Assembly (NCBI GenBank): GCA_023229545.1
Contig: JALNZB010000001.1
Span: 163,960 to 227,959, forward strand
Reading direction: 5' to 3'
DNA: 64,000 nt
Source: Sulfuritalea sp.
GTDB lineage: Bacteria > Pseudomonadota > Gammaproteobacteria > Burkholderiales > Rhodocyclaceae
The translations under genes were made by a program, and so were the position numbers. The notes beneath the pieces were generated by a model, which saw nothing but the letters and a program-made list of their open reading frames with translations, had not been told where the DNA came from and ran no database searches. Below, in pieces: positions 18,242-26,861 of this stretch; within the stretch, counting starts at the first letter, position 1, and every line of letters starts with the position of its first letter.

Positions 18242-19585
18242 ATGGAATCATCGCCGACCCTTGCGGGAACTCCTTTCGCGGCGTATCGCCAGCGCCGACT
18301 TTCACTGATCGGGCGCATGGCTCGTGGCGGCGGTGGTATCGCCGTCATCCCCACTGCGCCCGAGCAGGCGCGCAATCGCGATACGCAATTCCCGTATCGC
18401 GCCGACAGCTATTTCCAGTATCTGACCGGCTTCACCGAACCCGAGGCGGTGCTGGTGATTGTCGTCGGCCAAGGCGATGCGGCGGCGCAATCGATGCTGT
18501 TCTGTCGCGAGAAGAACCTGGAACGGGAAATCTGGGATGGCTTCCGCCACGGCCCGGACGGCGCCCGCGAAGCATTTGGTTTCGATGCCGCTTATGCCAT
18601 CGGCGAACTTGAAGCCAAGTTGCCGGAATTGCTGGCCGACCAGCCGGCGCTGTGGTTTTCCATCGGTCACGACGCGGACTGGGATCGGCGTATCGCGGTC
18701 GCGCTGAACGCCGTACGCGCCCAGAGCCGGAGCGGCAAGCGCGCACCGCCGGCGATCCGCGACGTGCGTGCCGAACTTGACGTCATGCGCCTGGTCAAGG
18801 ATGTCAGCGAGATTGCCGTCATGCGTCGCGTTGCGGAAATTTCGACTGGCGCCCATGTTCGCGCCATGCGTTTTGTCGCGCCGGGCCGTTTCGAGTATGA
18901 AGTCGAGGCCGAACTGCTCCACGAATTTCGCCGTCAGGGCTGCGAGTATCCCGCCTATACCTCCATCGTTGCCGGCGGCGCCAACACCTGCGTCCTGCAT
19001 TACGTCGGCAATGATCGGCTGTTGCGCGACGGCGATCTGCTGCTGATCGACGCCGGCGGCGAACTCAACGGTTATGCGTCGGACATCACGCGCTGTTTCC
19101 CGGTCAACGGTCGCTTCAGCGGACCGCAAGCCGACGTCTACGACCTGGTGCTCGACGCGCAGGCCGCCGCGATCAAGGCGGTGCGCCCCGGCGCCACCTT
19201 CGCCGATCCGCATGAAGCGGCGCTGAAAGTGCTGGCGCAGGGCATGATCGACCTCAAGCTGCTGCCGGGGTCGCTGGATGCGGTGATCGAATCGGAGAGC
19301 TACAAGCGCTTCTTCATGCACCGCACCAGTCACTGGCTGGGCAAGGACGTGCACGATGCCGGCGAGTACAAGGAAGGCGAGCACTGGGCGCTGCTGCTGC
19401 CGGGCATGGTGCTGACCGTCGAGCCGGGTTGCTACATCCGACCGGCGGACGACGTGCCCGAAGCCTTCTGGAACGTCGGCGTGCGCATCGAGGATGACGC
19501 GCTGGTGACGGATGAAGGCTGCGAGATTCTCAGCGCCGCCGCGCCGAAAGAGATCGCCGATATCGAAGACTTGATGCGTGGGTGA
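18242..19585 (+). CDS. pepP: Xaa-Pro aminopeptidase
   Basis: 447 residues. The N-terminal creatinase-like domain (RADSYFQYLTGFTEPEAVL) is followed by the pita-bread metallopeptidase domain. Metal ligands are visible in LLIDAGGELNGYASDITR (two Asp), MHRTSHWLGKDVHD (His), LTVEPGCYI (Glu) and VRIEDDALVT (Glu). It removes N-terminal residues before proline, in the cytoplasm. Residues YRQRRLSLIG near the N-terminus are encoded over an antisense-oriented repeat copy, here in a segment that all family members need. ubiH follows after 3 bases, a common proteobacterial pairing. Confidence 0.96.
   Translation: MESSPTLAGTPFAAYRQRRLSLIGRMARGGGGIAVIPTAPEQARNRDTQFPYRADSYFQYLTGFTEPEAVLVIVVGQGDAAAQSMLFCREKNLEREIWDGFRHGPDGAREAFGFDAAYAIGELEAKLPELLADQPALWFSIGHDADWDRRIAVALNAVRAQSRSGKRAPPAIRDVRAELDVMRLVKDVSEIAVMRRVAEISTGAHVRAMRFVAPGRFEYEVEAELLHEFRRQGCEYPAYTSIVAGGANTCVLHYVGNDRLLRDGDLLLIDAGGELNGYASDITRCFPVNGRFSGPQADVYDLVLDAQAAAIKAVRPGATFADPHEAALKVLAQGMIDLKLLPGSLDAVIESESYKRFFMHRTSHWLGKDVHDAGEYKEGEHWALLLPGMVLTVEPGCYIRPADDVPEAFWNVGVRIEDDALVTDEGCEILSAAAPKEIADIEDLMRG
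18279..18302 (-). repeat. 24-base dispersed repeat, copy antisense to pepP
   Basis: 21 of 24 bases match, on the strand opposite to the gene. It is translated through as AYRQRRLS. Confidence 0.6.
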
Positions 19586-19588
19586 GGG

Positions 19589-20701
19589 ATGTCTGCGCAA
19601 ATACATGAGAACGTAATGGGCCGGCAGGTCGCCATCGTGGGTGGTGGTTCTGCTGGAATGGCATTGGCATTGGCGCTGAAACTTCACGGTGTTGCTGCTG
19701 AAATTTTCGAGGCCCGAGAACGTGCCGCTGTGCGCCGGGACGCCCGCGTGCTGGCGTTGTCCGATGGCGCGCGGCAGATTCTCGACTGGCTCGGCGTCTG
19801 GTCCGGACTTGCCGCGACACCCATCAAAGCCATCCACATCTCCCAGCGCGGCGGCTTCGGTCGTAGCTGCTTGCGCGCCGTCGAGCTCAATGTGGAGGCG
19901 CTGGGGTGGGTGCTGCCGGCAGCCGATCTGATTGCCGCGCTCGATAATGCGGTGAGCGCCGCCGGCATTGTCTATCGCGAGAACACAAGAGTCGGCGCCG
20001 GCGGTACGGCGGATTTTCTGTTGACCGCGTTCGCCGAGGGTGCTGTCGAACCCGGCGCCGGACAGATGCGCGACTACGGGCAGCACGCAGTGCTGTGCAG
20101 CGTAAGCGTGGCCGAAGCGCACAAAAATGTCGCCTGGGAGCGCTTTACCAGTGAGGGGCCGGTGGCGCTGCTGCCGCTGGGTGACCGCTACGCCGTGGTA
20201 CTGACCTGCGCCGATGAAACCGTGGCCGAGGTCAAGTCGCTCGATGATGCGGCTTTTCTTGCGCTGTTGCAGCAGCGCTTCGGTACGCGGCACTGTTTCA
20301 TCGAGGCGAGTCCGCGTACCGCCTATCCGCTCGGTCTGCGCTACCGGCGGGATGTGGTGGGCGAGCGTCAAGTCTGGCTCGGCAATGCCGCACAGACTTT
20401 GCATCCGGTCGCCGGACAGGGCTTCAATCTTGCTCTGCGCGACATTTGGGAGCTGGCGCAGCAGGCGGCAACAGCCATCGATCCAGGCGCGCCGGAGGTG
20501 CTCGCCGCCTATGCGCGCGGTCGCCAGGCGGACCGGCGTGGCGCGGTTGGCTTCACCAATCTGCTGATCGACGGTTTCGCCCCGGATTTCGCGCCCTTGA
20601 AACATGCTCGCGGGGCTGCCCTTCTGGCGCTGGATCTGTTGCCGCCGCTGAGAAACTTCGTGGCGAGGCGCATGATCTACGGTGCTCGTGCGTGGCCCTA
20701 G
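19589..20701 (+). CDS. ubiH: UbiH-type FAD-dependent ubiquinone hydroxylase
   Basis: 370 residues. FAD motifs are VAIVGGGSAGMALALAL at the N-terminus, RDARVLALSDGARQIL, and WLGNAAQTLHPVAGQGFNLAL (the GD-like second FAD motif, with GNAAQTLHP). The central DYGQHAVLCSVSV...WERFTSEGPVALLPLGD pattern, quoted by parts, is typical of UbiH/VisC. It hydroxylates the ring during ubiquinone synthesis. In the middle, ENTRVGAGGTADF is encoded by a repeat copy. The part between it and AEGAVEPG, where relatives carry the strand leading to VVAADG, looks short and unusual. Confidence 0.9.
   Translation: MSAQIHENVMGRQVAIVGGGSAGMALALALKLHGVAAEIFEARERAAVRRDARVLALSDGARQILDWLGVWSGLAATPIKAIHISQRGGFGRSCLRAVELNVEALGWVLPAADLIAALDNAVSAAGIVYRENTRVGAGGTADFLLTAFAEGAVEPGAGQMRDYGQHAVLCSVSVAEAHKNVAWERFTSEGPVALLPLGDRYAVVLTCADETVAEVKSLDDAAFLALLQQRFGTRHCFIEASPRTAYPLGLRYRRDVVGERQVWLGNAAQTLHPVAGQGFNLALRDIWELAQQAATAIDPGAPEVLAAYARGRQADRRGAVGFTNLLIDGFAPDFAPLKHARGAALLALDLLPPLRNFVARRMIYGARAWP
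19988..20011 (+). repeat. 24-base dispersed repeat, copy in ubiH
   Basis: 21 of 24 bases match. On the coding strand it is read in frame as RVGAGGTA. Confidence 0.8.
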
Positions 20702-20731
20702 ATTTTCGGTGCCGCCGATAAAACACCTCGA

Positions 20732-20759
20732 TTGCCGCCGCCGCGCTTTGCGCTAAAAT
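20732..20759 (+). promoter_or_regulatory. sigma70-like promoter before dusB
   Basis: TTGCCG (20732-20737), a 16-base spacer and TAAAAT (20754-20759), 33 bases before ATG 20792. It would drive dusB-fis and possibly purH-purD-tsaC. Confidence 0.45.
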
Positions 20760-20791
20760 CGCGCCCTTCCCAATTGCATTCCCTTTTCGAC

Positions 20792-21826
20792 ATGGACTTC
20801 CTCGGCTTCCAGTTGCGCAACAACCTGTTTGTCGCGCCCATGGCCGGAGTTACGGATCGTCCGTTTCGCCAGTTGTGCAAGAAGCTTGGCGCCGGACTGG
20901 CGGTGTCCGAAATGGTCACGTCCAATTCACTGCTGTATGGCAGCGCCAAGACCCGTCGCCGCGCCGATCACGCCGGCGAAGTCGATCCGATTTCGGTGCA
21001 GATTGCCGGCTCCGATCCGGCGATGATGGCGCAGGCGGCGAAATACAACGCCGACAACGGCGCGCAGATCATCGACATCAACATGGGCTGCCCGGCAAAG
21101 AAAATCTGCAACGTCATGGCCGGTTCGGCCCTGATGCAGAACGAGCCGCTGGTGGCGAGAATTCTCGAAGCGGTGGTGGCCGCCGTGCCCGACACGCCAG
21201 TGACGCTCAAGTTCCGCACCGGCTGGAACAGCGAGAACCGCAACGCGCCGCGCATCGCCCATATTGCGGAGGAATCCGGCATCCGCGCGCTGGCCATTCA
21301 CGGTCGCACCCGCGCCGACCAGTACGCGGGGGAAGCCGAATACGACACCATTGCCCTGGTCAAGTCGCAGGTGAGGATTCCGGTGATCGCCAACGGCGAT
21401 ATCGATACGCCGCAAAAGGCCCGTTTCGTCCTCGACGCCACCGGTGCCGACGGCGTCATGATCGGCCGCGCGGCGCAAGGGCGGCCCTGGCTGTTCCGCG
21501 AGATCGAACATTTCCTCGCGACCGGCGAGCTGCTGGCGGCGCCGAGTGTCGAAGAAATCCACGGTATTTTGCGCGGACACCTGGCGGATCTTTACGCCTT
21601 CTACGGCGAGGAAACCGGCGTGCGCATCGCGCGCAAGCACATCAGTTGGTACACCAGGGGACTGGTCGGCGCGGCGCATTTCCGTCACGCCATGAACCGG
21701 ATGCAGCACGTCGGCGAACAACTGGCCGCCACCGACGAATTCTTTCTGGGCCATGCCGCCGCAAACGAGCGTTTGCGCCATGATGATCGTCTTGAGGAAC
21801 GGGTTCTGGAAATGAGGGCCGCATGA
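20792..21826 (+). CDS. dusB: tRNA-dihydrouridine synthase B
   Basis: 344 residues from ATG 20792 (MDFLGFQLRNNLFVAPMAGV). Motifs are APMAGVTDRPFR (FMN site), DINMGCPAKKIC (catalytic Cys), HGRTRADQY, and VIANGDIDTPQKA with GADGVMIGRAAQGRPW. It reduces uridines in the D-loop of tRNA using FMN and NADPH. ATGA overlap with fis reproduces the well-known dusB-fis operon, where dusB is the 5' gene. Confidence 0.97.
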   Translation: MDFLGFQLRNNLFVAPMAGVTDRPFRQLCKKLGAGLAVSEMVTSNSLLYGSAKTRRRADHAGEVDPISVQIAGSDPAMMAQAAKYNADNGAQIIDINMGCPAKKICNVMAGSALMQNEPLVARILEAVVAAVPDTPVTLKFRTGWNSENRNAPRIAHIAEESGIRALAIHGRTRADQYAGEAEYDTIALVKSQVRIPVIANGDIDTPQKARFVLDATGADGVMIGRAAQGRPWLFREIEHFLATGELLAAPSVEEIHGILRGHLADLYAFYGEETGVRIARKHISWYTRGLVGAAHFRHAMNRMQHVGEQLAATDEFFLGHAAANERLRHDDRLEERVLEMRAA

Positions 21827-22053
21827 GCAGCGAACTCAGCGACTGCGTGCGACGCAGTCTCAATCGTTATTTCCGCGATCTCGACGGCCAGACGCCGCAT
21901 GCCGTTCACGCCATGGTATTGAAATGCGTGGAACTGCCGATGCTGGAAGTGGTGATGAAACAAGCGGCCGGCAATCAGACGGTCGCTGCTGAAATACTGG
22001 GCATCAGCCGCGGCACGCTGCGCCGCATGCTGCTCGAACACGAACTGCTTTAA
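21823..22053 (+). CDS. fis: DNA-binding protein Fis
   Basis: 76 residues, slightly shorter than the 98 of E. coli, as usual in betaproteobacteria. The C-terminal factor-for-inversion helix-turn-helix reads QAAGNQTVAAEILGISRGTL and RRMLLEHELL. It is a homodimeric nucleoid protein that bends DNA and activates stable RNA promoters in fast growth. It is translated from a start overlapping dusB by 4 bases. purH follows after 16 bases. Confidence 0.95.
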   Translation: MSSELSDCVRRSLNRYFRDLDGQTPHAVHAMVLKCVELPMLEVVMKQAAGNQTVAAEILGISRGTLRRMLLEHELL

Positions 22054-22069
22054 TTTTTCCGAGGTTTCC

Positions 22070-23650
22070 ATGAAGCTTACACAGGCGCTCATCAGCGTTT
22101 CCGACAAGCGCGGCACGGTGGATTTTGCCCGCGGCCTCGCCCAGCTTGGCATCAAACTTTTGTCCACGGGTGGCACCGCCAAGCTGCTGCGCGATGCCGG
22201 GCTGGCCGTCACCGATGTCTCCGACTACACCGGCTTTCCCGAGATGCTCGATGGTCGCGTCAAGACCCTGCATCCCAAGGTGCATGGCGGCATTCTCGGT
22301 CGGCGCGATTTGCCCGAGCATCTGGCGGTCATGGAGAAGCACGGCATTCCGGCCATCGATCTGGTGGTGGTGAATCTCTATCCCTTCCGCGAAACGGTGG
22401 CCAAGCCCGGCTGCACGCTCGACGATGCCATCGAGAACATCGACATCGGCGGCCCGACCATGGTCCGCGCCGCAGCCAAGAATCACGGCAATGAACAAGG
22501 CGGCGTCGGCGTGGTGACCGATCCAGAAGACTACGCGGTTATCCTCGACGAACTGAAATCCAGCGGTGGGCTTTCCTACAAGACGCGCTTTGCCTTGGCG
22601 AAGAAGGCCTTCACCCACACCGCGCGCTATGACTCGGCCATCGCCAACTGGCTGACCTCGCTCGACGAGCAGAACAAGCCTGGCGTGTTCCCCGAACGAC
22701 TGCAACTGGCCTTCGACAAGGTCGAGACCCTGCGCTACGGCGAGAACCCGCACCAGCAGGCAGCGTTCTATCGCGAAACGACGGTGGTGCCAGGCAGCAT
22801 CGCCAGTTATCAGCAGATACAGGGCAAGGAACTGTCCTACAACAACATCGGCGACGCCGATGCCGCGTGGGAATGCGTCAAGGCTTTCGACGCCTCGATC
22901 GGCCCCGCCGCGTGCGTCATCGTCAAGCACGCCAATCCCTGCGGCGTGGCGGTCGGCGCCAACGCCTTGGAGACCTATCGCAAGGCCTTCAAGACCGACC
23001 CAACCTCGGCCTTCGGCGGCATCATCGCCTTCAACGTGGCGATCGACCAGGCAGCGGCGGAAGCCATCGCCGGCCAGTTCGCCGAAGTCATCATCGCGCC
23101 GGAAATCACCGCAGAAGCCCGCGCCGTATTCGCCGCCAAGCAGAATCTGCGCGTGCTGGTGGTCCAGCTTGGCAAGGCGAGCGGCGCGCTCGACTACAAG
23201 CGCGTCGGCGGCGGTCTGCTGCTGCAAAGTGCCGACGAGGCACGGATCACCGCAGCGGATACCAAGGTGGTGACCCAGCGCGCGCCTTCCGTGCAGGAAA
23301 TGAGCGATCTGCTGTTTGCCTGGCGCGTCGCCAAGTATGTCAAGTCCAATGCCATCGTCTTCTGCAAGGACGGCATGACCGTCGGCGTCGGCGCCGGACA
23401 GATGAGCCGCGTCGACTCCGCCCGCATCGCCGCCATCAAGGCCGAGAACAACGGTCTCACCGTGGTCGGTTCGGTGGTCGCGTCAGACGCCTTCTTCCCC
23501 TTCCGCGACGGCCTCGATGTGCTGGCCAAGGCGGGGGCCACGGCGGTGATCCAGCCCGGCGGTTCGGTGCGCGATGCCGAAGTCATTGCAGCGGCGGACG
23601 AGCACAAGCTGGCGATGGTGTTCACCGGGTTCCGCCACTTCCGGCATTAA
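22070..23650 (+). CDS. purH: AICAR transformylase / IMP cyclohydrolase
   Basis: 526 residues. The N-terminal MGS-like cyclohydrolase domain (about 1-200) starts ALISVSDKRGTVDFARGL and includes STGGTAKLLRDAGL and VKTLHPKVHGG. The C-terminal transformylase includes LRYGENPHQQAAFYR, KHANPCGVAVG and SNAIVFCKDGMTVGVGAGQM. It performs the last two steps of IMP synthesis. The VGVGAG run here is a family-conserved element, not a repeat copy. purD follows after 4 bases. Confidence 0.98.
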   Translation: MKLTQALISVSDKRGTVDFARGLAQLGIKLLSTGGTAKLLRDAGLAVTDVSDYTGFPEMLDGRVKTLHPKVHGGILGRRDLPEHLAVMEKHGIPAIDLVVVNLYPFRETVAKPGCTLDDAIENIDIGGPTMVRAAAKNHGNEQGGVGVVTDPEDYAVILDELKSSGGLSYKTRFALAKKAFTHTARYDSAIANWLTSLDEQNKPGVFPERLQLAFDKVETLRYGENPHQQAAFYRETTVVPGSIASYQQIQGKELSYNNIGDADAAWECVKAFDASIGPAACVIVKHANPCGVAVGANALETYRKAFKTDPTSAFGGIIAFNVAIDQAAAEAIAGQFAEVIIAPEITAEARAVFAAKQNLRVLVVQLGKASGALDYKRVGGGLLLQSADEARITAADTKVVTQRAPSVQEMSDLLFAWRVAKYVKSNAIVFCKDGMTVGVGAGQMSRVDSARIAAIKAENNGLTVVGSVVASDAFFPFRDGLDVLAKAGATAVIQPGGSVRDAEVIAAADEHKLAMVFTGFRHFRH

Positions 23651-23654
23651 GCCA

Positions 23655-24935
23655 ATGAAGATACTCGTAGTCGGTTCCGGCGGTCGCGAACATGCGCTGG
23701 CGTGGCGTTTGGCCAAGGCTCCGGGTTTGCAGAAAGTCTATGTCGCGCCCGGCAATGCCGGCACGGCCATCGAGCACGAGCTGGAGAATCTGCCGCTCAC
23801 CGACATTCACGCTTTGGCGGATTACGCCCAGCGCGAGAAGGTGCATGCCACCGTGGTTGGCCCGGAAGCGCCGCTCGCCGCCGGCATCGTCGATGTGTTC
23901 CGCGCCCGCAATCTGCGCATCTTCGGGCCGACCAAAGCCGCCGCGCAACTGGAAAGCTCGAAGGACTTTGCCAAGCGTTTCATGAGCCGTCACAATATCC
24001 CGACGGCGAAGTTCCAGACCTTCAGCGACGCTCCGGCGGCTCACGCCTACGTCGATGCCGAGGGCGCACCCATCGTCGTCAAGGCCGATGGGCTGGCGGC
24101 CGGCAAGGGCGTGGTGGTGGCGATGAATGTCGCGGAAGCCCATGCCGCCATCGACATGATGCTGGCCGGCAACAAACTCGCTGTTCACCATACCGAGGCC
24201 GGCGCCCGCGTCGTGATCGAGGAATTTCTCGACGGCGAGGAAGCCAGTTTTATCGTCATGGCCGACGGACGCCATGCCCTGGCGCTGGCCACCAGCCAGG
24301 ATCACAAGCGGCTCAAGGATGCCGACCAGGGGCCGAATACCGGCGGCATGGGCGCCTATTCGCCGGCGCCGGTGGTGACGCCGGAAATTCACGCCCGCGT
24401 CATGCGCGAAGTGATCATGCCGACCATCAACGGCATGGCCGCCGACGGCATCGTGTACACCGGTTTCCTCTATGCCGGTCTGATGATCAAGCCCGACGGC
24501 AGCTTGCGCGTGCTGGAATTCAACTGTCGCATGGGCGATCCGGAAACCCAGCCGATCATGTTGCGGCTGAAAAGCAATTTTGTCGAACTGGTGGATGCCG
24601 CCATCGACGGTCGACTCAACGAGGTCGAAGCCGAATGGGACCGCCGCGTCGCGCTCGGCGTGGTGATGGCCGCCGCCAATTATCCCGAGACGCCGCGCAA
24701 GGGCGACGTCATTCACGGCCTTCCCGCGCCCACCGAAGACAGCCACGTTTTTCATGCCGGTACCGCTGAAAAGCACGGCGAAGTGGTCACGGCGGGCGGG
24801 CGCGTGCTCTGCGTCACGGCGCTCGGCGACAACGTCAAGGCGGCGCAGAAACGCGCCTACGAAGTGCTCGATCCGATCAGTTTCGACGGCATGCAATGCC
24901 GTCGCGACATAGGCTTCCGCGCCATCAAGCGATGA
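23655..24935 (+). CDS. purD: phosphoribosylamine-glycine ligase
   Basis: 426 residues from ATG 23655 (MKILVVGSGGREHAL, the GARS N-domain). The ATP-grasp core has VVKADGLAAGKGVVVA, VIEEFLDGEEASF and VLEFNCRMGDPETQ (metal-binding Glu and Asn). It joins glycine to phosphoribosylamine in the second step of purine synthesis. Overlaps tsaC by ATGA. The purH-purD order directly behind dusB-fis ties purine supply to the growth-rate regulator Fis (inference from order). Confidence 0.98.
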   Translation: MKILVVGSGGREHALAWRLAKAPGLQKVYVAPGNAGTAIEHELENLPLTDIHALADYAQREKVHATVVGPEAPLAAGIVDVFRARNLRIFGPTKAAAQLESSKDFAKRFMSRHNIPTAKFQTFSDAPAAHAYVDAEGAPIVVKADGLAAGKGVVVAMNVAEAHAAIDMMLAGNKLAVHHTEAGARVVIEEFLDGEEASFIVMADGRHALALATSQDHKRLKDADQGPNTGGMGAYSPAPVVTPEIHARVMREVIMPTINGMAADGIVYTGFLYAGLMIKPDGSLRVLEFNCRMGDPETQPIMLRLKSNFVELVDAAIDGRLNEVEAEWDRRVALGVVMAAANYPETPRKGDVIHGLPAPTEDSHVFHAGTAEKHGEVVTAGGRVLCVTALGDNVKAAQKRAYEVLDPISFDGMQCRRDIGFRAIKR

Positions 24936-25939
24936 CCGCGCAGTTGACTGCGGAGTTGGCTGCGCAGTTGTCTCAAGTGTCGCGCGCGGTGGCGTTGCTC
25001 CACGCCGGCGAACTGGTCGCCTTTCCCACCGAAACCGTCTATGGCCTGGGCGCCGATGCGAACAATCCGTTCGCCATCGCCAAAATCTTTGCGGCCAAGG
25101 GGCGGCCCGTCGATCACCCGCTGATCGTGCATCTGGCGGACGCCTCGCAGATCGGGCGCTGGGCCATCGACATTCCCGAGGCGGTCGGCAAACTCGCCGC
25201 CGCATTCTGGCCGGGGCCATTGACGCTGATCCTGAAGCGCCATCCCGACGTACTGGATGCCGTCACCGGCGGCCAGGACACGGTCGGCTTGCGCGTGCCG
25301 AATCACCCGCTGGCGCTGCAATTGCTGCGCGAATTCGGCGGCGCGAGTGGTGGTGGCTTGGCGGCGCCTTCGGCCAACCGCTTTGGCCGCGTCAGCCCGA
25401 CCACGGCGGCGCATGTGCGCGAGGAACTCGGCGATGCCGTGGCGATGATTCTCGACGGTGGCCCCTGCGCGGTCGGCATCGAATCCACCATCCTCGATCT
25501 CTCCGGCGGCGAGCCGAGGATACTGCGGCCCGGCATGATCGATGCGGATGTCATCGGCGCGGTACTCGGTCGCCCCCCCGCATTTGGCGGACAGCACAAT
25601 GCACCGCGCGTTTCGGGCAGTCTGGAAGCCCACTATGCGCCGCGCACCCCGCTGCAACTGGCGGCGGCGGCAGACCTCACAGCGACAGCGCGCAAGGCGC
25701 TCGCAGCGGGCCAGCGCGTCGTCGTGCTGGCCGCACAGCCGCCTGCCTTCAGTCACGAGAACATGGCTTGGCGTGCCGCCAGCGCCGACCCGGCGCGGTT
25801 CGCCCATGACATCTATGCGCAACTGCGCGAACTCGATGCGCTGGGCTGCGACTTGATTCTCATCGCGACGCCTGCCGCCGATGAAGCCTGGCGCGCCGTG
25901 GCGGACCGGCTGCGGCGCGCCTCGGCCGGATCGAAATAG
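24932..25939 (+). CDS. tsaC: L-threonylcarbamoyladenylate synthase, Sua5 type
   Basis: 335 residues from ATG 24932. The YrdC domain (about 20-205) has AFPTETVYGLGADANN, KIFAAKGRPVDHPLIVH, FWPGPLTL and APSANRFGRVSPTTA. A C-terminal Sua5 domain (about 225-330) follows the linker SGSLEAHYAPRTPL. The long two-domain form is Sua5 rather than the short TsaC. It makes threonylcarbamoyl-AMP for the t6A37 modification of ANN-decoding tRNAs. tsaE at 44.7 kb belongs to the same pathway. Confidence 0.95.
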   Translation: MTAQLTAELAAQLSQVSRAVALLHAGELVAFPTETVYGLGADANNPFAIAKIFAAKGRPVDHPLIVHLADASQIGRWAIDIPEAVGKLAAAFWPGPLTLILKRHPDVLDAVTGGQDTVGLRVPNHPLALQLLREFGGASGGGLAAPSANRFGRVSPTTAAHVREELGDAVAMILDGGPCAVGIESTILDLSGGEPRILRPGMIDADVIGAVLGRPPAFGGQHNAPRVSGSLEAHYAPRTPLQLAAAADLTATARKALAAGQRVVVLAAQPPAFSHENMAWRAASADPARFAHDIYAQLRELDALGCDLILIATPAADEAWRAVADRLRRASAGSK

Positions 25940-26031
25940 GGCCGAAACATCATGGTCATCATTGCCTGAAGTATTTCGGCGGCGTTCGATAATTTTCCGG
26001 AAGGCGGGGTTTCCGCCGCGAGGAGGCGATT

Positions 26032-26301
26032 ATGGATGCCAGGGGACGCCAGGGCCCGCACCCAAGGATGGTTCGGCAAGACTCGGAGCGGCGCGGTCGC
26101 GTCGTCGGCTCCGCCGTGAATGCGGCCATCAACCTGGGTTTCGTGGTGGGGCGCGAGGTTCTGATCGGCAGCGTCCCGGGCATCGTGGTGGGCTACAACA
26201 TCGCCAGTTTCGGCCAGTTCGTCGGCAACGCCTATCCGCTGGTGGTACGTACCGCGCTGGGCGTGACGAAATGCGGCGTCGATGAGGTTGATCTGGCCTG
26301 A
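26032..26301 (+). CDS. small conserved-looking hypothetical protein
   Basis: 89 residues. AGGAGG sits 6 bases before ATG 26032, a strong translation signal. The N-terminal 24 residues are basic (RQDSERRGRVVG). Residues about 27-75 are hydrophobic with glycines (VNAAINLGFVVGREVLIG, GIVVGYNIASFGQFVG) and could be one or two membrane or amphipathic segments. I recognise no family. It stands alone between tsaC and tRNA-Ala. Confidence 0.6.
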   Translation: MDARGRQGPHPRMVRQDSERRGRVVGSAVNAAINLGFVVGREVLIGSVPGIVVGYNIASFGQFVGNAYPLVVRTALGVTKCGVDEVDLA

Positions 26302-26351
26302 GAGCGCTTTGCGTGCCTGGGACGCCGCTTCCCTAGCCAGACTGCGGTTGC

Positions 26352-26357
26352 TATAAT
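26352..26357 (+). promoter_or_regulatory. -10 box of tRNA-Ala gene
   Basis: TATAAT lies 15 bases before the tRNA 5' end. The region 17 bases further up (TTCCCT, 26329-26334) is at best a poor -35. Confidence 0.6.
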
Positions 26358-26371
26358 CCGGCCCGCCTCAT

Positions 26372-26447
26372 GGGGGTGTAGCTCAGTTGGGAGAGCGCGA
26401 CGTTCGCAACGTCGAGGCCAGCGGTTCGATCCCGCTCACCTCCACCA
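26372..26447 (+). tRNA. tRNA-Ala (anticodon CGC)
   Basis: A 76-base cloverleaf: acceptor GGGGGTG pairs with CACCTCC and includes the G3-U70 pair that marks tRNA-Ala. The D stem is GCTC/GAGC, the anticodon stem CGACG/CGTCG with loop TTCGCAA (anticodon CGC, reads GCG), and the T stem AGCGG/CCGCT with TTCGATC. CCA is encoded. Confidence 0.95.
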
Positions 26448-26473
26448 TTAACCTGTTTTAACTGTTCCAGACT

Positions 26474-26515
26474 AGGCCGGAAAATCCAGTAACAGCAAGG
26501 GTTTCCGGCCTTTTT
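26474..26515 (+). terminator. intrinsic terminator after tRNA-Ala
   Basis: AGGCCGGAAA (26474-26483) pairs perfectly with TTTCCGGCCT (26502-26511), followed by TTTTT. Confidence 0.85.
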
Positions 26516-26583
26516 CATGCCTGGGCGGGCCAGGCCGGGCTATTGCAATTCGCCCAAATGTGGGGGCATGGGGTCGTGACAGG

Positions 26584-26607
26584 AAAGTCGGCGCTGGCGG
26601 GACGCCA
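26584..26607 (+). repeat. 24-base dispersed repeat, intergenic copy
   Basis: 22 of 24 bases match, with an intact AAAGTCGGCGCTGG core, in the gap after tRNA-Ala. Confidence 0.85.
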
Positions 26608-26772
26608 AATCGAGCTAACGGCGCCACTTGGCCAGGGGTAGCGTGAAGCCGCAAGTACCGGTAACTAGGTAGTCAAGATACCGTGCCGGGAGTATTCCCA
26701 TAAACCTCTTGGGTTTGTAGCATGTGCTTGTGTGTATGTCTCCTCCATCCCCGCGCAAGCCGGGATTTCCAT

Positions 26773-26808
26773 ACCCCGTCATGAGCAGTCTTGGCGGGGT
26801 TTCTTTTT
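26773..26808 (+). terminator. intrinsic terminator in the gap after tRNA-Ala
   Basis: ACCCCG (26773-26778) pairs with CGGGGT (26795-26800), followed by a T-rich run TTCTTTTT. No + strand gene precedes it other than the tRNA, which already has its own terminator. Confidence 0.65.
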
Positions 26809-26809
26809 G

Positions 26810-26833
26810 AGGCTCGGCGCTGACGGTACGGCG
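26810..26833 (+). repeat. 24-base dispersed repeat, intergenic copy
   Basis: 19 of 24 bases match, including TCGGCGCTGACGGTACGGCG. It begins right after the terminator T-run and lies 29 bases beyond the caspase-like gene stop. Confidence 0.65.
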
Positions 26834-26861
26834 AGAAAGTGTGCGGCGAGCGACAACACCG

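Larger units (their letters stand above)
26516..26861. other. gap without a gene, with RNA-like hairpins and two repeat copies
   Basis: No convincing reading frame is present. On the + strand there are hairpins AAACC/GGTTT (26702-26716), CCCG/CGGG near 26752-26766, and a final terminator hairpin with a T-run at 26773-26808. This layout fits a small structured RNA reading rightward, but I match no known RNA family. Two copies of the 24-base repeat lie at 26584 and 26810. Confidence 0.4.

Noticed and set aside
18302..20605. Long frame opposite pepP-ubiH
   Set aside because: Spans two real genes on the other strand and shows no family motif.
23380..23405. VGVGAG in PurH as a repeat copy
   Set aside because: This run is conserved in PurH proteins in general and the DNA does not match the 24-base consensus beyond the first bases.
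25770..25793. Weak match to the 24-base repeat in tsaC (others near 8483, 18090, 37195 and 40755)
   Set aside because: Only 10-14 bases agree, so these may be chance in GC-rich coding DNA. They are left out of the count.
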